A DNA stretch of 64,000 nucleotides from Membranipora membranacea (taxonomy: Eukaryota; Bryozoa; Gymnolaemata; Cheilostomatida; Membraniporidae). Made by a program: the position numbers and the translations under genes. Location: contig OU612067.1 in NCBI GenBank assembly GCA_914767715.1, forward strand, positions 11,470,001-11,534,000. Direction: 5' to 3'. The notes under the pieces are model-generated. The model had not been told where the DNA came from, did not search any database, and saw only the letters and a list, made by a program, of their open reading frames with translations. Below are positions 1 through 11,678 of this stretch, one piece after another; position 1 is the first letter of the stretch, and every line of letters begins with the position of its first letter.

Positions 1-237
1 GAAGCTCTGACAGTAGACAACACATCTCCTCTACACATCGCTGCGTATAATGGTCATGAGGAGGTGATGAAGACAATGAGGGAGCAGCTCACTCCGGCCC
101 AATACCTGACGCTTCTTTATGCAGAAGATGAAACAGAAAAAATAGCATGGGGTCATGCAATGGAGGAAGGGCATCTGCTTGTTGCGGAAGGTCTGCAAAC
201 AGTCAAGATAGCCATTGAGACCGACAAACAGCGATAA
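1..237 (+). CDS. Ankyrin-repeat protein, 3' terminal exon (partial)
   Basis: Reading frame 1 is open from the first base to the TAA at 235-237 and gives 78 residues. Residues 6-27 (DNTSPLHIAAYNGHEEVMK) match the ankyrin consensus (xTPLHxAAxxGHxxVV). The rest is an alpha-helical, acidic and lysine-rich C-terminal tail without a domain I recognise. The gene starts upstream of the window, so its full length and family cannot be judged. No ATG is needed, because this is an internal or terminal exon continuing from the left. An AATAAA lies about 280 bp downstream. It is unrelated to the ankyrin block of the TANC gene further right, whose exons are on the other strand. Confidence 0.75.
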   Translation, partial: EALTVDNTSPLHIAAYNGHEEVMKTMREQLTPAQYLTLLYAEDETEKIAWGHAMEEGHLLVAEGLQTVKIAIETDKQR

Positions 238-517
238 GTTTAATTACCAGATGCTAACATATCGCCAGTTTGTTGATAAAATCCCCATTAAAATTGTACT
301 ATATTTTTATATAATGAGACAGGTAAAACAAATCAGTGATTTACATGAGCCGGGAGTTGAAAAAGCAGAATATAAATAGATTTCTGAGTCAAACGCCGTT
401 TATAGTTTCGATCAATTACACTCAAAAGTAGTGATATTACTGTAACTAACCGTGGCAGTGAAAGAGTAAATATTTGAATAAATCTGATAAAATTTTATCC
501 ACTGTTATATTATTTTC

Positions 518-523
518 AATAAA
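518..523 (+). promoter_or_regulatory. Polyadenylation signal AATAAA of the ankyrin gene
   Basis: An AATAAA hexamer sits about 280 bp after the stop of the ankyrin exon. It is just before the 3' end of the oppositely oriented receptor pseudogene at 554-1,749. The position fits a 3' UTR end. No cleavage site can be confirmed. Confidence 0.4.
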
Positions 524-553
524 CTGAGCGTTTTCCTTTCATTACTATAAATG

Positions 554-1749
554 TTAGACTTTGGTTGTTGCATCAATTTCTACTATCTCAGCACCCTCAA
601 CGTATATTCTAGAATCCATTTGTTGGATGGGAACTAATGCTACCATAAAGGCTGTGCATTCAAGCTCATACTACATCTCGTTAGCAAATCAAACAGACAT
701 ACACGATCACTTCGTAGCAACTGTGCAATAATTAAACCCTCATTTAGATCAAACCTAGGCAAATCTGCCTTTTTAAATATTTTTCATACATTTGTAACTA
801 AATCAACCAAGCCTCATGAATCATTATCATTTAATCCTTCCTAATGTTGTTAACTTGTATTTTTGTTTGCCACTCTGTTTCTTCTTTTCTTTTTTCATCT
901 TATTCATGCAATTTATGATACCATGCTTTCATTATCCTACACACTATATAGTATGTAACACCCTACCACTTATATCTTTTTATTCAAGTCATTTTTTATA
1001 TCTATGTTAATGTGTGTGAGGTCAACAAGTTATTTTTAATTTGCTTTAATTATAAACTTTTAGAAAACATCAATAAATAAATAAATAAAATAAATAAATA
1101 TTCATCTTGATTGGAGGAGGCATCCATATCACTTGCAGAACAATAGCTTGAATTTCCATCATTAATAGGTAGTAGTGGTAATGGCCTCTCAATGGGCGGC
1201 GGATGCCGAGTTGGTTGTATGGAGTATTCTTGCTTGTGGTGGCAGCGTCTTTGATATGAAATCAATAAGCAAATTATGCAGGCGATGGTTGCCAAAATAC
1301 CTATTAGAGGTAAAGGGATGATCAATTCAAGATTTGGTCCTTCTGCCGTCGTGGTTCTTTGCTTAATCTCCTGTAATATAGTTGATACATCTGTCTCAGT
1401 GTCAGGTAAATATGTTGCCTCATGTTTTCTGGTGGTGTTCAAGATTTCAACCGGTACATCGGTTCTAGAATTTTGATTAGACCCATATATGGGTATTTTG
1501 GTTGAGGCGTTTTGTTTGGTAGCATTCCAAAGACTGTCAGTGAAATTTTGACAAGAATGATCCTCATGCGAATTTGGGTTTAGGGAGTCTGATCATAATC
1601 TTCATCAGATGGTACACAGTATAGGCGCTGAGTTCCCTCTGCGAGGTAGTCGTTCGTGTTTACTGCTAATCTTTGCTGATACCAACCACCACATTGAACC
1701 TCGTTGTTATTCTTTATTGCACATTTTTCAGTATCTGGTAGGCAGAAAT
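554..1749 (-). pseudogene. Broken 3' half of NHL-receptor family gene (copy C)
   Basis: On the minus strand, an acceptor (TTGTTGCAG) at about 1,750 opens an exon homologous to the last exon of the intact receptor at 8,476-11,678. It reads FCLPDTEKCAIKN, then a stalk with NFT, NAT, NAS and NTT sequons, then a membrane helix (LELIIPLPLIGILATIACII), then the tail RPLPLLPINDGNSSYCSA. The frame shifts near 1,590, before SDSLNPNSHED. It is interrupted at 645-1,097 by an insertion after NQDEY. It shifts again near 615, where two bases are missing before DSRIYVEGAEIVE. The tail ends at TAA 554-556. I find no matching propeller exon or signal-peptide exon upstream, so this is a dead 3' fragment. It is the only copy in reverse orientation. 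Confidence 0.8.
645..1097 (+). mobile_element. About 450-bp insertion ending in an (AAAT)n tract, retroposon candidate
   Basis: Homology between the receptor copies is broken exactly here: the copy-C tail reads GATGAATAT on one side and resumes with GGTAGC on the other. The inserted DNA ends on the plus strand in AAATAAATAAATAAATAAAATAAATAAA-type repeats, as at the 3' end of many LINEs and SINEs. It contains no clear reading frame. A 3-bp ATA/TAT repeat at the edges may be a target duplication but is too short to prove it. An unspliced intron is less likely, because GT and AG are absent at the edges. Confidence 0.5.
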
Positions 1750-1799
1750 CTGCAACAATTAAATTACTCTAAGATTAGCAGTCACTTCCCTGTCCTTTG

Positions 1800-2746
1800 A
1801 TAGAGGATAGCGTTATATTAGCCATCTCTCATTCAAGACTTTGACAACTTTTGTACATTTCTGGGGACATGTTGTCCATCTTCAAACATTCTGCTCTATC
1901 GCTCACATATGTAAGCCATCGGACAAATAGAGTCAAATGCAGCACTCAGGAAAGTGTTCAGTGAAAAAGTTGACAAATGGGAAAAAGACCAGATGTTCCA
2001 TTCGAACGCTGGGCTGAGTGGATTGACATACTGGGAGGAGAAACAAACAATTTATGAACATTCATTGGGCTAGATGTAACCCCCTACTGTTCCACCAAAA
2101 AATGATCGACGCCAATGTCGAAGCAACACAGATATGGCATTTATAAAATGGTTTAGATCAGATGTTACCTTTATCCTTAGTGTCAACATTGAGGGAAATA
2201 AAAGTCAACAAATACAAGTGGTGTCAACAACTTGCAGTATTAATGTGCTTTGAGGGATACTGAGACCAGCTTTTTAGATGAGATTTTACGTTTATCCTTA
2301 ATGTCAATGTTGACTTTGACTGATGATCATAACTTTTATAGTAGAAATTTGGAAAGGTTCCTTGTATTAGTGACAATGTGTTACGCCTATCCAATGTACT
2401 TGTTCTGATTGGTCCCCAACCCATCCAATCATGTTTCTGTATGGATTTTGAGGTCATCCTAGATCGAGCTGAGTTTTCACCTCTTGGCTCGCCCTCAAAA
2501 TATGCATCCATTTACATGGATAGAGCTGAGAAAAAACACCAAAAACATCTGAGATTTGAACTCGGGTCTGCCAAAAGAAAATCATGTGAATGTATGATAT
2601 ATATATATATAATATTATATATATATATATATCCACCACACAAAGAAATGGCCAACATTGGATTGCTAGCCAGTGCATTGTATTACAGATATATATTGTC
2701 AAAAATAATTTTCCCAGACTCTTCTAACTGTTGTGTCTGTGGACTA
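1800..2746. other. Intergenic, no gene seen
   Basis: Nothing recognisable as coding on either strand. A (TA)n microsatellite lies at about 2,597-2,632. A receptor propeller exon for copy C would be expected here if that copy were complete; none is visible. Confidence 0.5.
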
Positions 2747-2990
2747 TGGATTCAACGCCTTGATTTAACACCAATTGGTATGTTCTATTACCAATATCAC
2801 AAATTTTTGTTGAAAGTTCAGTCCAATCCAGTGGATTTGTCTTTCAGATATTTGACTTGGACAAGGATTTCGCAATTTGATATTGCTTCATGTTGCCATT
2901 ATTTTCATCCTACTGCTAGGACCATTCTGAAACAAATTCCCTCTCACTCCATAGTGCCGTTAATCATGTATTCAGAAAAAAAATTTATAT
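2747..2990 (+). pseudogene. Fragment of NHL-receptor propeller exon (copy D)
   Basis: The stretch starting WIQRLDLTPIG aligns with WITRLDLIPIR of the intact receptor (from about 9,811). It continues at DNA level through the region encoding FQIFDFDEDH (here FQIFDLDKDF after a frame change). An in-frame TGA follows, and the match fades after about 240 bp. No splice sites, other exons or open frame accompany it. It shows that the family expanded in this interval and lost copies. Exact edges are uncertain. Confidence 0.6.
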
Positions 2991-3770
2991 GGCAGGTCAT
3001 TTCATAGGCTATGCCTTACAAAATCTCATTTAAATACTTCCTGCAGATCAATGCATTCCACAGTCAGGTACACCCAGTTGATAGGAATAAATAACATTTG
3101 CACAGAAAAAACCTCAAGCTCTTTTGGCCAATAATTTTTGATAGTATAAAGACATTGTACCTACAAGGGAGTGTAAATTCTTATACCCTGCAACGATATA
3201 GGAAATTATCTCACACTATCACATATGTGATTGGCTGAAATTTATACAGGCCTCCAACTGTAGGTAATCATTGGCTGAATGATATAATGCATAATCTGTT
3301 CGGGAATGTGAATCGATACAAAACACGACATCTTCTCGTTCCTGGGAAACCATCCTGTGTCACATTTAATATGGTACTAAAACTTCAATTTTTACATTTC
3401 CTGGTACATTATGATTCATCGTAAGCAATTGTTTTTTCTAACTCTGAATCACATTGATGTCAAAAGAGACCAACAACATGAAACGTGTATGTGATGACCA
3501 TTCCATATATCGAGTGAAGACACTTCGCAACCCCTTTAATGTTACATTTTTCACCTCAATAGAGCAGTTTATGGGGAGCCAGAATACACCCGTGGGTGTG
3601 AAAACATGAAAATATGTTTTAAGCAATACAACAATGTTGAATTGCGGAATCTCGTTGTTGTTCCTATACTATTGTCATGCTTATGTCATACATAACTCTG
3701 ATATCAGATTGCAGATTAAGAGGAAAACCAAAGTGTGTCAAAATAAAATAATACCCCGGCTGAACCCACA

Positions 3771-3879
3771 AACGTCGCAATCCCAAAACGTCACAACGAA
3801 GGGTTTTTTAAACGTCGCAAACCCACAAACGTCGCAATTTTTTAAACGTCGCAATATCTCGAACCTACTATCGTCGCAA
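3771..3879 (+). repeat. Cluster of AACGTCGCAA decamers
   Basis: AACGTCGCAA occurs exactly at 3,771, 3,811, 3,828 and 3,845. Close variants are AACGTCACAA at 3,787 and ATCGTCGCAA at 3,870. Spacing is 16-40 bp, and spacers share CCCACA and TTTTTTA pieces. Two CpG per unit stand out in AT-rich surroundings. It could be a decayed minisatellite or a cluster of binding sites. Confidence 0.7.
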
Positions 3880-4524
3880 ATGTCACTCATCAGAAATGCC
3901 GAGTTGTCTTCTCATTTGATGCAAATTAGTGATGATGACATATGGCCAGAAGTAGATAGGAGCACACAAACTTCAAACACAGTGGGAAATGAGTATCAAC
4001 ATTATATATTGTGCTATGGATAATTGTTGAGTATTTTTCATGTTATTTGAATCATTTTTTTCACTTCCTAGGGTCGTTTATTGTTACTTTGGAATCCATT
4101 AATGCTGTCATAAAACGGATGCTAGTCAACATCTAGCAGATGGAGTGTCACACCAATTTGTGATGTACCTAAATGTTTGCCACTGATTGAACTCGTCAAG
4201 GGGTATTGAGACAGTTGGATTGAGTGCTATATATTTTCCTCTTGCTGGCATAGCCTTAATCCATCAATAACATAATTTTACAGCATTCCCAAGATTCAAC
4301 GCTTTGGTTTTCCTACATGAACATAGTCCAAAACTTTTTTATATACCATGTACCATGTAAGCTCGAGCTGTGGCATTTAAACAATTGATGATGCTCGGAT
4401 GAGGAAACAATTTTTCAATTTTCATCTTATTAGGAGTTGTTCCCTCACAAAGTAAAATAGGATAACTCATAGCTCTGTTTTCTACATCCCACTTATGAAA
4501 TAAAATGTGATGGTATATAGTTAA

Positions 4525-6370
4525 TCAATTAGCTGAATCGAAATTGAGTTGCATTTGTTCCGTCCAATTATCTAGGGATATGTAAACACGTACAGTGGTT
4601 ACTGCAACTATCATGACACGCCATTAGGTCAAGTTCAGGATGGTTCCCGCACAAATGCCACATTCAGCCAACCAAATGAGCTCTATCAACAACCATTTAC
4701 GCATGGTGAGCTTCTTGTCTCAGACGACAATAAGATACGGGCATTGAATTATTTTGTAGACGGCCCTGTTGGAACAGTTTTATCGCTCAATGAGCGCATA
4801 AATGGTCTGATCCTTAAAGGAAAAAACTACTTGGTTGCATTGAAACGTAAGATCCAGGTTTATGATGAAAGCTGGACTTTCCAGGAAGATATCATCTCAG
4901 GTTGGATCACACGACTGGATTTGAAATCTTTTTCCCAACCCTCCAATAACTACTTAATTGATGGTTTGGTTAAAACCCCTGGAGGAAACTATCAGATAGC
5001 AGACTTGATGACAATCATATAATATTGTACTTTGATATAAATCCATGCCCAGGCTGCGCTTATGCTGTTATCCCCTTTGAGGATAACAGAGCAGTAGCCA
5101 TATTTTCGGTTACAAACATGTCACTGGTGATGATGCTTTATGATAGTCAATAGGATAATGAAATTTTGAGTGCATACCCTACTGTAGTGACCAACACGAG
5201 AGACAATTCTCTGGTGTTTGGAGTAAACGACGCCGCAAGCTATCCCGTGTACTGCTCATTACTGAAGAAGCTACGTATAAGTGGTAGGTAACCGCCTTGT
5301 GGGCCTTAAGTTAGACGGTTAAACTAAGTGACTTTGCTATTTTTAGCATAAATTGGTATAGGGTATCAGGATCAAGTAATTGATTCAAAAAAAGTTGGAA
5401 ATCAGATGTCAACCCTATGACTCATACTCATGACACATGAATCTACGCTTTGATCTTGATGTTTGTAAATGAAATTCCGTGGCCTTGACACTTTCACATT
5501 CTACCTGCGAATGACTGATACCTGAAATATGTTAGCGACATATGAAGATAGCCTAGCGCTCAAATTTGCAAGTATGCGCTTTTGACCAATTCCACCATTC
5601 CACTGAAAACTCTCTGAATCTTAAATTTGCCGCGCATCATATTATAATTGGCTTCATATGTGTGCAATAGAGCAGAAGGGTTCGAAAATGGACAACTTGT
5701 CCCTGGAATTGTATAAAAAAGTTGGTTTCAACTTAGAGAAGGGTAATATAACAATATCCTCTACAAAGGAACAGGGGTGAAGCATAACTCAGTATTTTCA
5801 TTGTTGCAGATTTCTGCCTCCCAGATACCGGAAAATGTGCAATAAAGAACAGCAATAAGGTTCAAAGCGGTGGTTATATCAGCAAAGACTAACAGTCAAC
5901 ACAACTGACTGACTCGCAGAAGAAACTCAGCGTTTATACTGTATCCCATCTGATGAAAACGACAGTATGCTTTCAGTTGAGGAATGGCTAACTGCAGGTT
6001 TCGCTATTACTTCAGAAATAGCGAATTCCGCCCAACAAAATGCCACAAGCACCGGATCTTGAATTGATCATCTCATTACCACTGATAGGTTTTTTAGCAA
6101 CCATTGCCAGTATAATTTGTGCATTTTTATCGTTGGAAGCGAAGAACATATTTTGTGAGACACATCAGACACACATCCTCAACAGGGAGGCCATTACCAC
6201 CCCGACCAATCGATGATGAAAATTCATACTATTCTACTGTCGGTGATTTTGCTGCCTTCACTAATCATGATGAATACGGCAGAATTAGTTCCCATTCAAC
6301 TAATATCAATTCCGGAATATACGTTGAAGGTGCTAAGATAGTAGAATATGATCTAACCAGCAAGGTATAA
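4525..6370 (+). pseudogene. NHL-receptor pseudogene, nearly complete 3' part (copy B)
   Basis: The propeller exon runs from about 4,525 to a donor at 5,284 (same G|GTAGGT as the intact gene). The last exon runs from 5,820 (after TTGTTGCAG) to the TAA at 6,368-6,370. Matching blocks include NATFSQPNELYQQ, GELLVSDDNKIRAL, KIQVYDESW, HIILYFDINPC, AIFSVTNMSLV and a tail with GRPLPPRPIDDENSYYSTVGD and SGIYVEGAKIVE. Damage: one base is lost near 4,575, the frame changes after YQIADL near 5,008, a TAG falls in the codon after LYDSQ near 5,150, and one base is lost in the last exon where the intact gene encodes WYQQ. The signal-peptide exon was not found. The exon-intron layout equals that of the intact copy, so it arose by DNA duplication, not retrotransposition. 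Confidence 0.85.
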
Positions 6371-8475
6371 CATTTATAGTAATGAAAAAAGTGTCCTACT
6401 TTTTGAAAATAGCAAAACAACTATGAAAGCCAAGTAACAGAGCCTTTTTGTCGAAATATGGTGATACTTTGTAAATTCATTGTTTTTACTAAAATAGATA
6501 TGCAATTAAATGGGTTCTTTTGAATCCATTTAATGAGGATGTGTAGAATAATATACGGTATAACACTCCTCATCACAATGGGTTAGCAATGATAGACCAC
6601 CAAAGTTGCCTTCCACCTGTGACGGACTGGATGTGATGCACAGGACACAAAATTATGTTTTATTTACAATGGAAAATATGACAATAATCACCAGGATTGC
6701 ACAAGCATCTAAAACAGTGGAAAGAGCTTGTGATACATAATCTTTGGCACAAAATTTGGAATAATTTGTAAAAAATAAATTATTCTGAACAAAACTGAGA
6801 TCTTACAAAACTTTTGCAAATTGAACTTCGTAATAAATAACGAGATGTGGGAATATCAGGGTGTATAACAAAATTCTCTTATACCGATATGTATGCCACA
6901 ATGTAACCTACCGGTGTTGCGACGCACAGGACACCGTTGGCGTCAGGACACAGATTATACTCTGATAACAATGGTCATAAATAATTTAGCAGCGATCTAG
7001 CTTCAAATTTTAAATCTAGTCAAACACCCAACTTTTTCTGTTTGAATTCGCATTTGATTTCAAGTGGAAAAATAAATTATTCAAACATGATGGGATTTGG
7101 TAGTGTTAACTTTAATGCAGAATTGTTCTTTTCAAATGTGATATGATTAATTTTTAGTCCCCATGGGTCACAACTTATATTGACCTATATGTACCTAGCA
7201 AATATTGCTTGTGAACATCCATGGAGTAGCATATAAACTTAGATGCATTATTTGTGACACATAGGACACTGTTGTCAAAACAAAATGTGTCAATACATTA
7301 CAAAGGAAAAGTATTCAACAGCCACATGGTCATGTATATGGTTATAAGTTTCAAATTTGTTGTGAGTTCCTGCAAATCATAATTTATTATCAGCGAGATA
7401 CTAGAGCTTTATCCCATTCCTCACCATTATACCTTGCTGATATGATTCACTGCTCAATTCTGATTTCTGATTCTGATTTCTGATGTCAGAAAACACAGTC
7501 CTGTTGTCGTTATTACACTTTATAGTCTTTGGTTTAAGATAAGATAAGTTTGTTGTCGTCTGCTTTTAGGGTTGCACGAAAATGGCTCAGATCTTTTGAG
7601 AGTTTTATGACGTATCCTTCATTCATAGTTTACGGAATAGGTTGAGATATATGTATTGAAACAGTTTAAATCGAAAATAGGAGTTGTCTGTGATGTCTGT
7701 TATCTTTTCAAGTGAGACAACTCCTTATATGTAAACAATATGTGGCGCAATGAATTATTTTAATGCACTGTAGTCATATCCAAGATGTTGTTTGCAACAT
7801 CAAAGTTTCTTGGTTATTTTAGGACAAAAATAGATACCCAAAAACCTTTTAAAATGTAATAAATGTTTATGGATTTTGTCAAATAAAACTATTTGTTAAT
7901 TTATGATTAACGCTTATTTCCTGATACAGAGGAGTGTCTGCAAATCTGGATATAGAATCATCTAACCTCAAATATGCTCTTTTTCTTCAATTTCCTTGAA
8001 CCGACTTTCATTCAGAAAATGAGTGGTTACTTTCATCTATGGTTATCATGACAATCGTGGGTAGCGTACCAGATTACTCCATAGATTCAGTGGTATATTA
8101 TTGATAAGTAGATTGAGGTGGCAAAGGGAATTCGGGTGGGGGGAGGTTAGGGAACAGTGCAGCACAAATTCTTCTGGGGGTGTTTGATTAATTTCTTTTT
8201 TCAACTATCTACATAGAGTTTAGCAATATATAAAGTTTCGATGATGTGAGAACAGCTTGACGTAAATCGTTTCCATGCTTTTAGTTTGTAAGGTACGTTC
8301 TCTCAACAACACTAATCCACCCCTTCCTACTTAATTGTTTCCTTATAGTAAATTTATTACCTTTGCTCTTTGGAAATAAAGGAGAATTGAATGTGACCCA
8401 TAGTATCGATTACCAGCACTGTGATACCAGGCGCTTACGACACCTCTCCAGGTCAGAAGGTCCCGTACTAGAATC
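6371..8475. other. Intergenic spacer between receptor copies
   Basis: No coding sequence supported. It contains three loose copies of a GCACAGGACAC-like phrase (about 6,640, 6,920 and 7,255) and an 11-bp inverted repeat at 7,679-7,725. The promoter of the intact receptor should lie in the last few hundred bases, but no core element is convincing. Confidence 0.5.
7679..7725. repeat. Short hairpin, 11-bp arms AGGAGTTGTCT / AGACAACTCCT
   Basis: Perfect 11-bp arms at 7,679-7,689 and 7,715-7,725 with a 25-base loop. The right arm with its flank (ACTCCTTATATG) recurs at about 19,828, where a weaker partner GGAGTTGTC lies 30 bp upstream. This suggests a dispersed short repeat. Confidence 0.5.
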
Positions 8476-11400
8476 ATGATAGCTCTGACGATAAAATCAG
8501 CCGTCTTTCTCTTTCTTGCATCATACACTACTAGGTGAGTTTTTCCTAATTGATTGGTTACCTACAATGATGAATTATGAATTTGAAGCTTTTTACCAAC
8601 ATTATTTTGATTTCAATGAAATACCAATAATTCTGTAATCGTGTGTTGACAAGCAAAGCGAATTTGAAACCCTATGTTTATTTCTTATCTTGAAACTGTG
8701 AAAGGAAAATGCTGTTACCAAATATACATGGGAAAGATGGGAGCCACGAGTAAAGAGACTTGGAAGTGTGCCGCTCCAGTGTTATTAATGAGACAAACTA
8801 ACTTAAAGACTACCAATGCATGTTATAGGCAGGTAGTTACTTATGATAAAGTTTTGTCAAATTTGCATAGTAAAACATGTTGATGCCTACTTGGCATGAA
8901 TTATTTATGGTGGAAAAAATGCCTTCCATAAGGGAAGTTAACTTCCATTCTCTGCATTATGATGTCACAGTCTTTATCATAAGTAACTGCCTGACTCAAA
9001 CATGCATTGGTATTTGGGTAGTCTTTAAATGGAGAAAACCTACTGGTTATGAGAATGCTACTTTTCACAGAATTAGCTATGTCGCCTTAATTTTATCTTC
9101 CTGATTTCACAGGGTATTCGGCTTCCTCACAGGGAACGTAAGCGACTACTGCTACCAGAATAATACAAGAAGAGAGTATGAGGTGAATGTTGGAGATATT
9201 ATAAACTACATCAAGGAAGACGCATTCAATCCTCAGGCGGTTCTCGTAGTGGTGATTTCAAATTACCAAGCAGTGATCTCAAACTCACGCTTGCTTAGAC
9301 TTTACGAGAATGGCACCAGGGAATCGCTGGCAGGTACCTCACTGGATCAAGCAGAACTACAGCCTCTCCGATCTTTCCGATGGATCAGCTCTGTTTTTCA
9401 ACTTGATCCGCACAGTATTCTCGTAGCTGATTTGAAGCTTGGTTGCATTCGTTCTGTCCAGTTATCTACCGGATATGTAAGCACCTACAGTGGCAACTGT
9501 AAATATCGAACGACCCAAAAACCAAAGACATTTATTACAGTTCAAGATGGTCCCATCGCAAACGCAACATTCAGCCAACCAAATAATCTCTATCAACCAC
9601 CAAACACACAAGGTGTACTTCTTGTATCAGATAATGAAAAAATAAGGGCTTTGGATTATTTGCCAGCGGGTTCTGTAAGGACATTGATATCACTTCATGA
9701 GCGTATACGTGGTCTGGTTTGGAAACGAAAACAATACTTTGTTGCACTAAAGCATAAGATACAAGTTTATGATGAATGCTGGATCATTCAAGAAAATGCT
9801 GTCTCACGATGGATCACACGCCTAGATTTAATACCAATCAGAACGTCCTATCGTCAAAATAATTTGAATAACTTCTTTGATGGTTCGGTTCAAACAGGTG
9901 GATACGACTTTCAAATATTTGACTTTGATGAGGATCATATAATTTTGTATTTCAATCGTGAGCCATGCCTAACCTGTCGCTTTTACCTTTATCCCCCAGC
10001 AGATTACAGGGCTGTAGCTTTGTTTTCAGTCACAAACATGTCAGTCGTGATTATGCTCTATGACAGTCACTCATACGATGATCTAGGGATTCGATACCCT
10101 ACAGCGATGACCTCCTCGAAGGGCGATTCGATATTGTTTAGTGTAAATGATCCATTGAGCGATCCAGTTTACTGCTCACTGGTGAAGAAGCTATATATAA
10201 GTGGTAGGTAATGGCCTTGAGGCCTAAAGTTAGACAACTCAACTAAGTGATGGAGAATGGCATATTCTACATAACTAAACCAGAGGGTTTGAGAGTTATG
10301 CCCCGAACTATCTGATCAGACCAACATGCTGAGGGAATTGTCTTGTGATGTCTTTTATGTGACCCAGTATAATGTTAGCGTTATTGTTACAAACATGGTA
10401 TTACTTATTTCAATGGCCAGTGTAAAAATATTATTGCTTTTATTTGTTATTCATTTTGTCATTTTGAGAATTTAAGTTTCAAATGTCTGCTCATCAATCA
10501 ATTGGTGTGTTCAATGCCATCTCTGTATTTGTTCACATAGACAGGCTGAAATTGACTCGTTAAGATGCAATGTTTTACAGATGTTTGGAAGTATTAATGG
10601 CAACAATGTTTCCAGAGACAATTGAATCACTGCAAACTTTATAAATTTCTACACCCAGCACTTATCTGTGTGTGTATGTCTGTAACAAAACAATGAAATT
10701 TATCAAATCCATTGTTTTTATATTATGTGAGCAACAGGAACAAACTGCTTCAAAAGTATACAACGATGACTAAAGAAGTATATAAAAGTTTGTTGTTGGG
10801 TGCTGTTGTTACTCGATAGAATTTTGTAGCACTTTTCTTTCCAAAGACACAAAGCCATCACATAGTGTTTCATTTTTGTAGATTTCTGTCTACCAGATAC
10901 CCAAGGATGTGCAATAAAGACCAATGAAGCTGATCAACACCCTGCTTGGTACCAGCAAAAATTAGCAGTCAACCTTACCGTCTGCCACCCCGAACAAGTG
11001 ACTCAGCCACTATACGATGTACCGGATAATACTTCTGCATGTATCCCTGATTATATTGATGAGCAAAGGTCAGATGCCACTAAACAACATATCACAACTG
11101 ATTCACCACTACACACAACACATGCATCCCCTGGTGTAGATTCTGGGCAAATTTCAAATAATATATTTTTGGATTTCTGGATCAATGCCCAACTAAATTT
11201 CTCATTCGAGTCACCCAAATATAAGAATGCCTCAACTGAAATGACCAATCAGGTGTTAGATCCTGCTTATAGCGCCACTGCACCAATCACACTATGGGAT
11301 AGTGAGCGACAGAATACAACGACAAATGGACCAAATCTTGAATTGATCATCTCTTTATCTTTCATAGGTACTTTAGCAGCTGCTGCCTGCGTTATTAGTT

Positions 11401-11678
11401 TATTATATTATTATTATTATATATACTCTCCCTCCCACTCAAAGCAAGAATCATCTGCTAAACACATCAGATGTACATCCTCAACCGAGAGACCGTTACC
11501 ACTCCAACCGATCGATGAAGGAGATTCAGGCTATTGTACTGTAGGAGATGTGGTTGTCCCTTCCAATCAGGATGAAAATGGTAGCATTAATTCCTATAGA
11601 ACAAATATAGATTCTGGCGTTTATGTAGAAGGTGCGGCGATAGTAGAATCTACTCCACCGACCGAAGTTTATCATTAA
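8476..11678 (+). CDS. Single-pass NHL-repeat receptor-like protein, intact copy A
   Basis: Exons 8,476-8,534, 9,113-10,203 and 10,882-11,678 join in phase to 648 codons plus stop; donors are GTGAGT and GTAGGT, acceptors TTTCACAG and TTTTTGTAG. The first exon (MIALTIKSAVFLFLASYTT) is a signal peptide. Residues about 21-383 include NHL-like repeats (SNSRLLRLYENGTRESLAG; then ATFSQPNNLYQ followed by VLLVSDNEKIRALDY), suggesting a beta-propeller. Residues 384-536 are a Cys-containing then Ser/Thr/Asn-rich stalk. About 537-560 is the membrane helix. The tail (561-648) has PLPLQP, GYCTVGD (Tyr601) and SGVYVEGAAIVE (Tyr631). The propeller and topology are read from sequence; a signalling role through phosphotyrosine and SH3 contacts is inference. 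The start is the only ATG before a signal peptide that joins in frame. No named family is assigned. Confidence 0.85.

Noticed and set aside
3771-3879. Repeat cluster considered as a CRISPR array
   Set aside because: Repeats are only 10 bp, spacing is irregular, spacers are partly identical, and the DNA is animal.
3634-4023. 129-codon open frame spanning the AACGTCGCAA cluster
   Set aside because: Its low-complexity middle is the translated repeat; the rest has no recognisable motif.
9183-10211. Propeller exon as a stand-alone gene starting at an internal GTG and ending at 10,211
   Set aside because: The frame is open to an acceptor at 9,113 and splices in phase to a signal-peptide exon; the stop at 10,209-10,211 lies past a strong GTAGGT donor used by all copies.
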